DNA of 64,000 nucleotides, from NCBI GenBank assembly GCA_048262655.1, contig JBLXEY010000005.1, positions 62,001 to 126,000 on the forward strand, written 5' to 3'. How positions within the stretch are numbered: position 1 is the first letter of the stretch; each line of letters starts with the position of its first letter. This document shows, in pieces, positions 43,676 through 52,380 of this stretch. The notes under the pieces were generated by a model. The model was given only the letters and a program-made list of their open reading frames with translations. It was not told the DNA's origin and searched no databases. This stretch comes from JABMNT01 sp048262655 (GTDB lineage: Bacteria > Pseudomonadota > Alphaproteobacteria > Rhodospirillales > Casp-alpha2). Position numbers and translations under genes: made by a program.

Positions 43676-43743
43676 TGCAGTGCAACATTTATTGTTGACA
43701 ACACGCGCTAATGGGCGCATATAGGGTTCATGTTGCACTGCAA
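43676..43743 (+). promoter_or_regulatory. Phasin promoter flanked by PhaR-like sites
   Basis: A sigma-70-like promoter (TTGACA at 43695-43700, 17-base spacer, CATATA at 43718-43723) lies between two copies of a TGCAGTGCAA-type site: TGCAGTGCAA at 43676-43685 and the palindrome TTGCACTGCAA at 43733-43743. PhaR, the phasin repressor, binds TGC-rich symmetrical sites of this sort. A PhaR loop or roadblock is inferred. Confidence 0.6.
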
Positions 43744-43795
43744 TATAACTTATTTTTCTCGCTGGCGGGGCGCCAGCCTTTTGGAGGACTGAATA

Positions 43796-44275
43796 ATGAC
43801 TAAAGCATCTAATCCGTTTCAAGCGTTTGATATGACTAAAATGATGGCTGATTTCGACCCGTCGAAATTTACGGCTGACTTCACAAAAATGACAAAAGAC
43901 ATGAACATCCCAACAGTTGATGTTGATGCTGTCGTTAAAACACAGCAAAAGAATATTGAAGCTTTAACGGCTGCCAATCAATCAGCTACAGAAAGCATCA
44001 AAGCGCTGGCTCAACGCCAAACGGAAATCATTCAACAAACGATGAAAGAAACGCAGGCTGCTATCGATGCCTTGACGAAGAGCAAAACACCGCAAGACGC
44101 TGTTTCCAAACAAACAGACTTTGTTAAAAGCTACTTCGAATCTGCTTTTACCAACATGCGTGAAATTGCCGACATGGTGACGGCGACGAACAAAGAAAGC
44201 ATGGAAAAGTTTAACAGCCGTGTTACTGAAAATTTTGAAGAATTTCAGGCGATGGGTGCCAAGTTTAAAAACTAG
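43796..44275 (+). CDS. Phasin (polyhydroxyalkanoate granule protein)
   Basis: 159 residues, mostly amphipathic helix rich in Lys, Thr, Ala and Gln (for example KTQQKNIEALTAANQSATESIKALAQRQ is the phasin_2-like core), without a signal peptide. Phasins coat PHB granules. A GGAGG ribosome site lies seven bases upstream. It has its own promoter with PhaR-like sites and a strong terminator, so it is a single-gene, probably highly expressed unit that responds to granule formation. No PHA synthase is in the window. Confidence 0.85.
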   Translation: MTKASNPFQAFDMTKMMADFDPSKFTADFTKMTKDMNIPTVDVDAVVKTQQKNIEALTAANQSATESIKALAQRQTEIIQQTMKETQAAIDALTKSKTPQDAVSKQTDFVKSYFESAFTNMREIADMVTATNKESMEKFNSRVTENFEEFQAMGAKFKN

Positions 44276-44298
44276 TCCCTGACAAATCGATAGAGAGA

Positions 44299-44333
44299 AG
44301 CCACACATGACGGCGTCGTGTGTGGCTTTTTTT
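44299..44333 (+). terminator. Strong intrinsic terminator of phasin gene
   Basis: A 13-bp stem (44299-44311 with 44315-44327, one G-T pair) closed by a three-base loop and followed by seven T residues. Confidence 0.9.
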
Positions 44334-44406
44334 GTCGGTATCTCGATCTGGTATTGTGTTTTCGCGACATTTATTTCAGGTTTCGAAAATCCAGGAGGGA
44401 AACGCC

Positions 44407-44742
44407 ATGACCATTGCTTATAATGATTTTACCAATGTCGATATCCGTGTCGGGACCGTAACCAAATCTGAAGTATTCGCAGAAGCCAGACACCCGGCTC
44501 TCAAGCTGTGGATCGATTTTGGTCCTGAGATTGGTGAACGAAAAACATCGGCTCAGATCACAAAACACTATGCGCCAGAGACAATCGTCGGCCAACAGGT
44601 TGCTGCTGTGGTCAACTTTGCGCCGAAACAAATCGGAAAATTTATGTCTGAAGTGCTAGTTGTTGGTTTTCCAGATGCTGACAATGAAGTCGTCTTGGTG
44701 CAACCGACGCAACCGGTGCCCAATGGCGGACGTCTCTATTAA
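44407..44742 (+). CDS. csaA: CsaA-type tRNA-binding-domain protein
   Basis: 111 residues from the ATG at 44407 behind a GGAGG site; an earlier frame start is not supported. The protein is a single EMAP/tRNA-binding OB fold: FTNVDIRVGTVTKSEVF, HPALKLWIDFG, SAQITKHY, VAAVVNFAPKQIGKFMSEVLVVG. CsaA has been described as an export-related chaperone with tRNA-binding ability. It lies after the phasin terminator and has its own ribosome site, with the promoter likely in the gap. Confidence 0.92.
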   Translation: MTIAYNDFTNVDIRVGTVTKSEVFAEARHPALKLWIDFGPEIGERKTSAQITKHYAPETIVGQQVAAVVNFAPKQIGKFMSEVLVVGFPDADNEVVLVQPTQPVPNGGRLY

Positions 44743-44792
44743 AAAGAGTCTGGAAGTTTCAGGCCGAGTTAACGGGGTCGATATCACCGGCA

Positions 44793-46097
44793 CTAGACAG
44801 GAATTCTGATCCTCACACGTAATCCGCCCAAGGGCGATGTCATGAGCTCGACCTCACCGCCATGGCTTCGGATGACATCACGGGTGATCGTCATCCCTAA
44901 ACCAATTCCACCGGTTCCCTGATTTCGTGACCCTTCGATCCGAAAGAACGGCTTAAAAACGTCCTCGCGGTGCTCTTCAGCGATCCCTGGGCCATCATCA
45001 TCAACAACGACCTCAACCGCTTCATCTCGAATCCCTACCCGAACAGAAACATGATCTCCAAATCGTGCCGCATTTTCGACCAGATTGGTTAGCGATCGCG
45101 CAAAGGCATTTGGCCGCAAAGGAAGCACCACTTCGCCTTCAGGGTGAAAATCAATTGGCGTTCCCTGTCGACGCGTTTTACTGACCACGCCTTCAGCCAA
45201 GGATGTGAGATTGGTTGATTTCGGTTGCTCCGTCCCTTCACCACGTGCAAAAGCCAGATACCCTTCCAGCATATGCTCCATATCCGTGACATCTGACTTC
45301 AGGTTTTCCGCTGCCTCGTCGTCGCTCAACATTTCGAGTTCCAGACGCATGCGGGTTAGCGGCGTCCGCAAATCATGGGAAACCCCCGCCAGCATATCCG
45401 TCCGTTGTCGAATTTGTCGGACTATTCGGTCCCGCATCGCTAAAAAGGCCGACGCAGCCTGCCTGACTTCAGCAGCCCCTTCGGGTTTAAACCTTGAAAC
45501 ATCTCGGCCTTTTCCAAAGTTCTCTGCGGCAATGGCCAGCCGGCGTATTGGCCTCACCTGATTGCGCATAAACATCGTTGCAATCGCAAACAGGATGAGT
45601 GAAGTGCCAACCATCCATAAGACAAAAACGATAGCAGTCGAGCTGAACAACCGTTTTTTCGGTGCAATGGTCGTTAATACCCCTTCCGGCAATTGGACCT
45701 TAATGGTCACATAGCGGGCTAAACCAACGGTGTCGATTGCGAATGGCTTTCCTACATATTCTTGCATGGCCCGGATCAGCATCTCTTCCATCAGGCCGTC
45801 GCTGCCCTTATGTCCCAGTTTTAGAATAGCTTCCTTTTCGTAGGTCATATCCAGATCAAAACTCAAAGACGCAACAGAGAAGACTTCATCACGTATTTCG
45901 TCACCGGGCATCCGCCGCATCAATTCGATTGACGCACTGATGTCGCCCGCAACGCTGCGGGCAAGTCGCAGGGTCATTTTATCCCAATGCGTTTCGTAAA
46001 AGATGCCGCCCGCGACCAATTGCAGGAGAATCAACGGGATCACGATGATCAACAATGACCTTCCGAGCAGGCTTTTGGGCATGAGACGTTTCAGCAT
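44793..46097 (-). CDS. EnvZ-family sensor histidine kinase
   Basis: 434 residues: TM1 at about 14-32, a periplasmic region to about 150, TM2 at about 153-175, HAMP, then the dimerisation helix with phosphoacceptor His241 in GVSHDLRTPLTRMRLELE and an ATPase domain (NLVENAARFG as N box, DDGPGIAEEHRE, GGIGLGMTITRDV). It should phosphorylate the OmpR-type regulator encoded 12 bases upstream. The periplasmic part has no known ligand motif. Last gene of a MarR-regulator-kinase operon. Confidence 0.92.
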   Translation of the reverse strand: MLKRLMPKSLLGRSLLIIVIPLILLQLVAGGIFYETHWDKMTLRLARSVAGDISASIELMRRMPGDEIRDEVFSVASLSFDLDMTYEKEAILKLGHKGSDGLMEEMLIRAMQEYVGKPFAIDTVGLARYVTIKVQLPEGVLTTIAPKKRLFSSTAIVFVLWMVGTSLILFAIATMFMRNQVRPIRRLAIAAENFGKGRDVSRFKPEGAAEVRQAASAFLAMRDRIVRQIRQRTDMLAGVSHDLRTPLTRMRLELEMLSDDEAAENLKSDVTDMEHMLEGYLAFARGEGTEQPKSTNLTSLAEGVVSKTRRQGTPIDFHPEGEVVLPLRPNAFARSLTNLVENAARFGDHVSVRVGIRDEAVEVVVDDDGPGIAEEHREDVFKPFFRIEGSRNQGTGGIGLGMTITRDVIRSHGGEVELMTSPLGGLRVRIRIPV

Positions 46098-46109
46098 TGA
46101 AGCGCTTTC

Positions 46110-46808
46110 CTATAGATCGGGCCGCAACATATATCCACGTCCGCGAACGGTTTGCAAATATCGTGGTAACTTTGGGTTTCGTTCAATTTTTCGGCGCAAT
46201 CTGGTAACTTGCACGTCGACCGCCCGTCCTCCGCCAGCGGTCCCGGTCAATGAAATCAAATCCTCACGGCTCAAGATGTCGCCGGGGCGACTGGCCAAAA
46301 CACGCAACAAGGCGATTTCAATATCCGTCAAACGAACCGGCACACCATTAACAACCAGATCACCACGACCCGTATGGAAAACCGCGTCACCGAGGCTAAC
46401 TTCAATATCCTCGACAGCTTGCTGCGGCAATCGCTTTAAAATATTGTGAAGACGCAATAGCAATTCACGCGGTTCAAACGGTTTCACAAGATAGTCGTCA
46501 GCGCCGTGCTCAAGCCCGGTTATTCGGTCCTCTGCCTCTCCCATCGCAGTCAACATCAAGATTGGTACATTGCTTTTTTGTCGAAAATGGGTTGCGAACT
46601 CCAGGCCCGTTTCTCCTGGCATCATGATATCCAGGATAATCAAATCGAACTGCAGACCGGCCAGTTTGGCGCGGGCGTCCGCCGCGTCTTTGGCAGAGAC
46701 AACGACAAAACCATTTTCACTCAGATACTTTACCAAAAGTTTCCTGAGCCGGTCATCATCATCGACAACCAGTACATGGGGTTGTTCGGCGGTCACCGAT
46801 GCCGACAT
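46110..46808 (-). CDS. OmpR/PetR-family response regulator
   Basis: 232 residues: receiver domain with acidic pocket (VVDDDDR at 15-21), phosphoacceptor Asp60 in LIILDIMMPGETG and Lys109 in YLVKPF, then a winged-helix DNA-binding domain (LTDIEIALLRVLASRPGD ... VDVQVTRLRRKIE, TVRGRGYML). The gene abuts the MarR gene without a spacer, as in the petP-petR pair of Rhodobacter where PetR supports cytochrome bc1 expression. The target set here is unknown. Confidence 0.93.
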   Translation of the reverse strand: MSASVTAEQPHVLVVDDDDRLRKLLVKYLSENGFVVVSAKDAADARAKLAGLQFDLIILDIMMPGETGLEFATHFRQKSNVPILMLTAMGEAEDRITGLEHGADDYLVKPFEPRELLLRLHNILKRLPQQAVEDIEVSLGDAVFHTGRGDLVVNGVPVRLTDIEIALLRVLASRPGDILSREDLISLTGTAGGGRAVDVQVTRLRRKIERNPKLPRYLQTVRGRGYMLRPDL

Positions 46809-47345
46809 TTATTGGCCCCTGTCCCGTTCTATTGTACTGAAGTCGCCTTCAAAAAAATGATCAATGTGCGCGCGGTCTTCCGGATTGATGATGCCACGCA
46901 GAATTTCCCGAAACCCCTCAATTGCCTGGGGGCTGGCCGCACGATAGGCACCAGCAATGCGCCGACTTTGATGATCCGTCAATTGTCGATCGAGTTTCTT
47001 ACCTTTCGACGTTAATGCCAGCAACCTGCGACGCCGGTCTTCGGCATCCGTTCTTTGCTCGACAAAACCTTCCTCAATAAGTTGCCCAAGGACCCGGGCC
47101 AAACTTTGTTTTGTAATTTTGAGGATCGTAAGTAATTGGCTGACCGTAATTTCCGGGTTCCGCCCAATAAAATAAACAACCCGATGATGGGCGCGCCCAA
47201 ACTGATACGTTTCAAGAATCGCGTCGGCTTCACCTGTGAAATCCCGATAGGCAAAAAAGAGCAACTCAATGGCCTGACGCAGTTCCTCTTCACCCAGCGT
47301 TTCTGTGGAGCGATCTGTCATCTCAATCGGTTTAGAATATGTCAT
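46809..47345 (-). CDS. MarR-family regulator, PetP-like
   Basis: 178 residues with the MarR winged helix: GRNPEITVSQLLTILKITKQSLARVLGQLIEEGFVEQRTDAEDRRRRLLALTSKG spans about residues 76-130 and holds recognition helix and wing. It comes directly before the OmpR-type gene, their ends touching, so it is co-transcribed with the two-component pair. It faces ilvE across a 160-base divergent gap and may regulate its own operon from there. Confidence 0.88.
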   Translation of the reverse strand: MTYSKPIEMTDRSTETLGEEELRQAIELLFFAYRDFTGEADAILETYQFGRAHHRVVYFIGRNPEITVSQLLTILKITKQSLARVLGQLIEEGFVEQRTDAEDRRRRLLALTSKGKKLDRQLTDHQSRRIAGAYRAASPQAIEGFREILRGIINPEDRAHIDHFFEGDFSTIERDRGQ

Positions 47346-47428
47346 TATCTATTGTGCTTCATTCTTATTGATAATGGCAAATACCATACTGCATTCGCAA
47401 GGCAATCGAAAATAATAAGTCAGCACTG

Positions 47429-47457
47429 TTGACATAAATTTTACGCAATGTTAAATA
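47429..47457 (+). promoter_or_regulatory. ilvE promoter
   Basis: TTGACA (47429-47434), 17-base spacer, TAAATA (47452-47457), 49 bases before the ilvE ATG. A near-consensus housekeeping promoter. Confidence 0.6.
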
Positions 47458-47505
47458 AGCGCAAGAACCTATGTTACACAACTCTATTTACGAAAGATAA
47501 TTACA

Positions 47506-48402
47506 ATGGCTGGTCCCGCATATGATGATCGTGATGGTCTAATTTGGTTTAACGGGGAAATGATACCCTGGCGTGATGCCAACGTGCATGTCCTCACCCA
47601 CGGCCTGCATTATGCGTCATCTGTCTTTGAAGGCGAGCGTGCTTATGGCGGCAACATTTTCAAGTTGCGTGAGCATACGGAACGTCTCTTTTACTCGGCC
47701 GATCAATTGGGTTTTGAAATTCCCTATTCAATTGAAGAGATTGACGCCGCGTGTGTTGAGACTCTTAAGGTAAACAACCTTGTTGATGCTTACCTCCGCC
47801 CCGTTGCATGGCGGGGGAGCGAGATGATGGGTGTTTCGGCTCAAGCCAATACCATCAACGTCGCGATCGCCGCATGGGATTGGCCTTCCTACTTCTCGCC
47901 AGAAGCACGTATGAAGGGCATTCGCCTGACCATGTCCAAATGGAAACGACCTTCAGCTGAAACCGAGCCTGTCCATGCCAAAGCAGCTGGGCTTTATATG
48001 ATCTGCACCCTGTCCAAGCACGAAGCAGAAAGTAAGGGTTTCGATGATGCGTTGATGCTGGATTACCGCGGTCAAATTGCCGAAGCAACCGGCGCCAACA
48101 TATTTATGGTGATGGGTGATGGCAAATTGCACACACCAACACCAGACTGCTTTCTAAATGGCCTGACGCGGCAAACCGTTATTGATTTGGCAAAAGCGCG
48201 CGGCATTGACGTTATTGAACGCGCCATCATGCCGGAAGAACTGGCAAATGCCACTGAAGTTTTTCTGACAGGCACCGCAGCTGAAGTTACGCCAGTTGGC
48301 GCCATTGATTCCCATAGCTTCACCGTCGGCGAAATCAGCCAATGGATGATGGAAGATTACGACAAGGCCGTCGGCAATGTCCAAGCGGCAGCTGCTGAAT
48401 AA
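47506..48402 (+). CDS. ilvE: Branched-chain amino acid aminotransferase
   Basis: 298 residues of fold-type IV PLP enzymes. It makes Leu, Ile and Val from their keto acids. VHVLTHGLHYASSVFEGERAY lies near residues 27-47, the PLP lysine is Lys159 in VHAKAAGLY, and EATGANIFMV, then FLTGTAAEVTPVG close the active site, matching the branched-chain rather than the D-amino-acid group. It has a clear promoter and a strong terminator and so is a single-gene unit, divergent from the MarR operon. Confidence 0.94.
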   Translation: MAGPAYDDRDGLIWFNGEMIPWRDANVHVLTHGLHYASSVFEGERAYGGNIFKLREHTERLFYSADQLGFEIPYSIEEIDAACVETLKVNNLVDAYLRPVAWRGSEMMGVSAQANTINVAIAAWDWPSYFSPEARMKGIRLTMSKWKRPSAETEPVHAKAAGLYMICTLSKHEAESKGFDDALMLDYRGQIAEATGANIFMVMGDGKLHTPTPDCFLNGLTRQTVIDLAKARGIDVIERAIMPEELANATEVFLTGTAAEVTPVGAIDSHSFTVGEISQWMMEDYDKAVGNVQAAAAE

Positions 48403-48423
48403 AGCGCTCCACAGTTCACTAAA

Positions 48424-48451
48424 AAAGGCCGGTTTTACCGGCCTTTTTTTT
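48424..48451 (+). terminator. Bidirectional intrinsic terminator between ilvE and histidine kinase gene
   Basis: AAGGCCGGT pairs with ACCGGCCTT (48425-48433 and 48437-48445) around a three-base loop, with an A-run before and T-run after. It serves both ilvE and the convergent kinase gene. Confidence 0.88.
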
Positions 48452-48492
48452 ATGCAGTCATCGTGTAATGGCCCGGGCAAAACAAAGCGAAT

Positions 48493-49857
48493 TCAAGATC
48501 CCGCAGACCCGACCAGCTCTGCATTCCCTGGCGCGTCAACGGCTTGCAGATCAACATAAAAGATGCTTCCAACACCCACCTGCGACTCGAAACTAATCGA
48601 CCCGCCCATGGCCTCTACCAGGGTTTTGCTGATAGATAACCCGAGACCAGTCCCCCCTTTAGCGCGCGTATCTGAGCCATCAACCTGAGTAAACCGGTTA
48701 AAAATTGTTGTTTTATGGGTTTGTGGAATACCCACCCCATAGTCACGGACTCGGACCCGTATTTTCGTATCCTTCCTGAGAACGGATATTTCAACGATGC
48801 CACCTGCCTTTGAAAATTTGGCGGCATTTGAGAGAAGATTCCGCAAAATTTGATTAAAGTGGTTCTTATCCACTTGCGCCCACGTGTTTGCCTGCATTTC
48901 CCGAAATACAAACTTGACGGAGTAAGCCATCGCGAAGCCGTGGTTTGCGGCAACGAGGTCACGTGTCAACTGCACAACATCGTAGGTGCCGAGATCGATA
49001 TCGATGGAACCTGCGTTTAATTTTTCAAAATCCAGTAACTCATTAATCAGGACAAGTAAGGCATCGCTGTTCTTTTCAGCCATTTCAAGGAGCATAGTTG
49101 TCTCCACGGACACGTCGTCAGTTTTCAAACCGCGTATGAGTCCCAAGCTGCCCTTGATCGCCGTCAGTGGCGTCCTCAGTTCGTGACTGATTGTTGCCAA
49201 AAACTCCGATTTGGCCTTAGTTGCGGTTTCTGCTTCTTTTTGTGCCTGTTCTGCAAGAAAAAGTTGCGCCTCCACCTCCTCTTGTCCGCGCTCAATCAAT
49301 TGCAATGCCTGATTGACCAAACGTTTCGGGTACCACAGGAAAGCCATAAACAAACCGTAGGAAAGAATGATACCGACCAGTGAAGACACAACAGCTGTTA
49401 TTAACGCAGATGACATGCCTAGGTGATAGGTAAGTTGACCCGCGGTATCGAAGCCATCCGTAACAGCTTCATGGCGCACCAGTACCGGCCAGGAGGGCAT
49501 TATCCCATCAGAGACGATCAATTGACCTGCAGGGTCTTTTAGCTCTATCAGACACCTTTCATCCGGGCAGGCATGTATATTAATTATATCCAGCAAACGC
49601 GCATCCATGATGTCCCATACGTCTGGATAGCGGGCAATAAATTCTGATAGACCATTTGCCAGATTGTTCGTCATAGGGCCCAGACTGGCCTTTTCCGTGA
49701 CGTACTCTGTATAGAGACTAAACCCAGGAACAATGGCGATTACAGCTGTTGCAAGAACCCCCATAATGATCGTCAGAACAAGACGAATACGCCGAACTGC
49801 CTCAGAAAAGGCTTGCACCCGGCTCCGCCCCGACTCCATGGCAAGTAAAGGTTTCAA
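48493..49857 (-). CDS. Orphan sensor histidine kinase coupled to a PstS-like protein
   Basis: 454 residues: TM1 at about 24-46, a ~100-residue periplasmic part with two cysteines (Cys97, Cys102) that may form a disulphide, TM2 at about 148-175, a coiled linker, phosphoacceptor His225 in FLATISHELRTPLTAIKGS, and the ATPase domain with NLLSNAAKFS, DYGVGIP and GGTGLGLSISKTLVEAMGG. Its ATG overlaps the TGA of the PstS-like gene, so the two are made together. No response regulator gene is adjacent. The periplasmic binding protein probably passes its ligand state to this kinase; that is inference from coupling. Confidence 0.88.
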   Translation of the reverse strand: MKPLLAMESGRSRVQAFSEAVRRIRLVLTIIMGVLATAVIAIVPGFSLYTEYVTEKASLGPMTNNLANGLSEFIARYPDVWDIMDARLLDIINIHACPDERCLIELKDPAGQLIVSDGIMPSWPVLVRHEAVTDGFDTAGQLTYHLGMSSALITAVVSSLVGIILSYGLFMAFLWYPKRLVNQALQLIERGQEEVEAQLFLAEQAQKEAETATKAKSEFLATISHELRTPLTAIKGSLGLIRGLKTDDVSVETTMLLEMAEKNSDALLVLINELLDFEKLNAGSIDIDLGTYDVVQLTRDLVAANHGFAMAYSVKFVFREMQANTWAQVDKNHFNQILRNLLSNAAKFSKAGGIVEISVLRKDTKIRVRVRDYGVGIPQTHKTTIFNRFTQVDGSDTRAKGGTGLGLSISKTLVEAMGGSISFESQVGVGSIFYVDLQAVDAPGNAELVGSAGS

Positions 49858-50690
49858 TTGGTTTGTAGCTTCCCACCGAAACTTTGCAAGATCGTCGCAG
49901 TTTCATCCGAAAAGAGGTACTTGAGAAAGGCTTTACCAGTAGCACTCGTTTGGGTGCCTTCAACAACGTAAAGCATTCCCGTCATATCCCAAGTCCCGGT
50001 GTCCATATTCTGAAGGGTTGGCGCAACACCATCGATGCTAATCGGAGCCAAAGCGCGCCGTTCTGATTGAACAGCTAGCAATAGAGTCGGCACAATGGCG
50101 CCAGGCACACGCTCTCCGAGGTCCAACGCATCCTGATCGGTTTTGGCAATTAACGCACCACGTTCTTGCAAACGCCTTTTGAGAACTGGCCCAATCCCAT
50201 CAAACTTGTCAATGAGCATAAGTGTCGAACTTTCGCGGCTGCCGCGGAGCACCTCTTTCATCGGCAACCCATTTGGCCAGCTCTTCAACTCACCGGTATA
50301 TGCCGCAAATACCTGCTCTTTTGTCATCGACAGGTTTTCCCCCGCTTGTGGGGATACGACAAAAATGAAGGGTGACTTCACGAAGGGCCGCGCGATCAAG
50401 CCTTTTCCTTCATTCTCTTTCTTGATTGGACGTGACGAGAACGAAACATCGAACCGGCCCCTCAAAACAGCCTTGATCCCCCCGCCACTGCCAATGCTGT
50501 CAGGTACGACAATTTTGATTTCTGGGTGTTTCTTCATATAGGCCGTCGCCAGTTCTCGTGCGATGCCAATAGACCATCCTGTTCCCCCAATGGTAATTGT
50601 TTCCGCGCGCGCAGACGAAATGAAGATTAAGCCCGCGCAGGAAACAATAAACAACCGCAAGAAGCGTTTACATTTGCCAAAGGAAGCCAT
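49854..50690 (-). CDS. PstS-like periplasmic substrate-binding protein
   Basis: 278 residues from the ATG at 50690 with a standard signal peptide (FLRLFIVSCAGLIFISSARA); an upstream ATG at 50732 would only lengthen the N-terminus. The mature part matches phosphate-binding-type proteins: ITIGGTGWSIGIARELATAY, GSGGGIKAVLRGRFDVSFSSRPI and FIFVVSP. No pstCAB transporter genes are nearby; the next gene is a histidine kinase joined by an ATGA overlap. It therefore probably serves sensing rather than uptake. Ligand not proven; phosphate, molybdate or another oxyanion are possible. Confidence 0.8.
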   Translation of the reverse strand: MASFGKCKRFLRLFIVSCAGLIFISSARAETITIGGTGWSIGIARELATAYMKKHPEIKIVVPDSIGSGGGIKAVLRGRFDVSFSSRPIKKENEGKGLIARPFVKSPFIFVVSPQAGENLSMTKEQVFAAYTGELKSWPNGLPMKEVLRGSRESSTLMLIDKFDGIGPVLKRRLQERGALIAKTDQDALDLGERVPGAIVPTLLLAVQSERRALAPISIDGVAPTLQNMDTGTWDMTGMLYVVEGTQTSATGKAFLKYLFSDETATILQSFGGKLQTN

Positions 50691-50887
50691 TGCTCGTATT
50701 CCACCAAAACCGATAAAAATTTTGTCGCCCATTATTGCTGTAACCCACCTTATCTAACCTAGAAAACCTGAGACCCAGACCGCCACCATTAACATACAAT
50801 AACAATCAATTACATATTTTCTGATACGACAAGCCACTCTGTCAATTGACGCCAACAGGCGTCATATAAGGATAAAAAGATGACATT

Positions 50888-51349
50888 TTAACCACCCAGT
50901 GCTTTTTCCATAAAAACACTTAACGGATCAGGATCATAAGAGCCAAAGGCGCGGCGCTGCTGATAACCGATCTTTTTATATAAACCTGGCGCTTCCGGTT
51001 GTTTCACCCCCGTCTCCAACCGACAAACGGAAATTCCCTTTTTAATCACATAACTTTCCAGCGCCACCATAATCCGTCGCGAAACACCCTTACCTCGGTA
51101 ATCTGGTGAAACAAAAACCCGCTTAATTTCACCGTACACCTCATCATCACTCAGGCATTTGACGGCACCAATACCGACCAGAAGTTCGCTAATGAAAGCG
51201 CCCACCAAATACGCATTCGTTTTTGAAAGTTCCGTTGGGCCATCTATATGATTACTATCCGGCGGATAAAGACTATCCATATAGGCCTGCGATTGGGTCA
51301 GCAGGTCCAAAACATCACCGCGCCTGGGCGTAACTTCAAGAATTTCCAT
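50888..51349 (-). CDS. GNAT-family N-acetyltransferase
   Basis: 153 residues. The GNAT acetyl-CoA motif is VFVSPDYRGKGVSRRIMVALESYV near residues 81-104 (V-x-P-x-x-R-G-x-G), preceded by beta strands with LLVGIGAVKCL. Target unknown: amino acids, antibiotics or proteins are all substrates in the family. The gene appears to stand alone. Confidence 0.88.
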   Translation of the reverse strand: MEILEVTPRRGDVLDLLTQSQAYMDSLYPPDSNHIDGPTELSKTNAYLVGAFISELLVGIGAVKCLSDDEVYGEIKRVFVSPDYRGKGVSRRIMVALESYVIKKGISVCRLETGVKQPEAPGLYKKIGYQQRRAFGSYDPDPLSVFMEKALGG

Positions 51350-51429
51350 AGTAAAAAAAGCACCTTTGTATGATGAGGCGCATATATTCGCAGCGTTAAT
51401 TATCGGCGTCTACTTAGCTGCGGTCAACC

Positions 51430-52032
51430 TTAAGGTCGTTTAAAGTTAGACCGCGCCGTCTCACATTCATCCCTGAGCACACAGTCATCAGCATGATCGT
51501 TGATCAATCCCATTGATTGCATGAATGCGTAAATAGTTGTTGGCCCCACAAATTTCCAACCACGCTTTTTCATATCTTTGGAGAGTGCGATGGATTCTTC
51601 AGACGTCGTCGCGACCTGCGGTTCCTCAACCCCCTGTTCCGGTTCATAGCTCCAAATATAAGCCGCAAGCGACCCAGCTTCCTTTACAATTTTTTGTGCC
51701 TGCCGCGCATTATTGATGACCGCTTCAATTTTACCACGGTGTCGAACAATACCCGCGTCCTGAAGCAAACGATCTACGTCTTGTTGGCCGAAAGCAGCAA
51801 CCTGATCGATTTCAAAGTTGTTAAATGCCTTGCGAAAATTTTCGCGCTTGGTAAGGATCGTCCTCCAGCTTAAACCAGACTGAAAACTCTCCAGGCATAA
51901 TTTCTCAAATAGATGTCGATCATCATCAACCGGAAAGCCCCATTCCGTATCGTGATAGGCAATGTATTCATCTGTCACAGCGGACCATTTACATCGCAGC
52001 TTGCCATCAGCCCCTTTTAACGTAGCATTCAT
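51430..52032 (-). CDS. tag: DNA-3-methyladenine glycosylase I
   Basis: 200 residues, close to the E. coli Tag length. It removes 3-methyladenine from alkylated DNA. RCKWSA near the start, YHDTEWGFPVDDDRHLFEKLCLE near 29-51 and NDHADDC near 178 supply the zinc-site cysteines and histidines of Tag; SFQSGLSWRTILTKRENFRKAF and GWKFVGPTTIYAFMQSMG are also typical. Confidence 0.95.
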   Translation of the reverse strand: MNATLKGADGKLRCKWSAVTDEYIAYHDTEWGFPVDDDRHLFEKLCLESFQSGLSWRTILTKRENFRKAFNNFEIDQVAAFGQQDVDRLLQDAGIVRHRGKIEAVINNARQAQKIVKEAGSLAAYIWSYEPEQGVEEPQVATTSEESIALSKDMKKRGWKFVGPTTIYAFMQSMGLINDHADDCVLRDECETARSNFKRP

Positions 52033-52068
52033 CTTTTCACCTGTTTCCGTGTAAATTCACTGCCTCAG

Positions 52069-52359
52069 TTATCCTGCGATCAGGAACTCAAGCCGCGGGT
52101 CTGACTTTGACGCTGTCATTTCAACAATATCCGCTTCCACAACCTTTTCAGCAACAAATGGATCATTGTTCAATCTCTGTTGAAGATCATCTAAATCCGT
52201 GTTGTGGACAAGAATACCGCCCCCTAAATTCGGTTGCAGGCTTCCCGCCAATAGGAACACCCCTTCATCAAAGCCTTGCTGCAGCCATTCCTTATGGCCC
52301 TGCATGAAGGCACCAGCCTGCGCTTTATTGGCAGCGAACTTTAGAAAAACGATAAACAT
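52069..52359 (-). CDS. YciI-family protein
   Basis: 96 residues with the YciI dimeric alpha/beta-barrel pattern: FLKFAANKAQAGAFMQGHKEWLQQGFDEGVFLLAGSLQP, where a His and an Asp-type position form the family's small active site, and DPFVAEKVVEADIVE at the end. Some relatives are dehalogenase-like or decarboxylase-like; activity is unknown here. It lies 21 bases after the TetR gene on the same strand, so it is probably co-transcribed and controlled with it. Confidence 0.85.
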   Translation of the reverse strand: MFIVFLKFAANKAQAGAFMQGHKEWLQQGFDEGVFLLAGSLQPNLGGGILVHNTDLDDLQQRLNNDPFVAEKVVEADIVEMTASKSDPRLEFLIAG

Positions 52360-52380
52360 ATAAGTGGCTCCTTTGGTATC

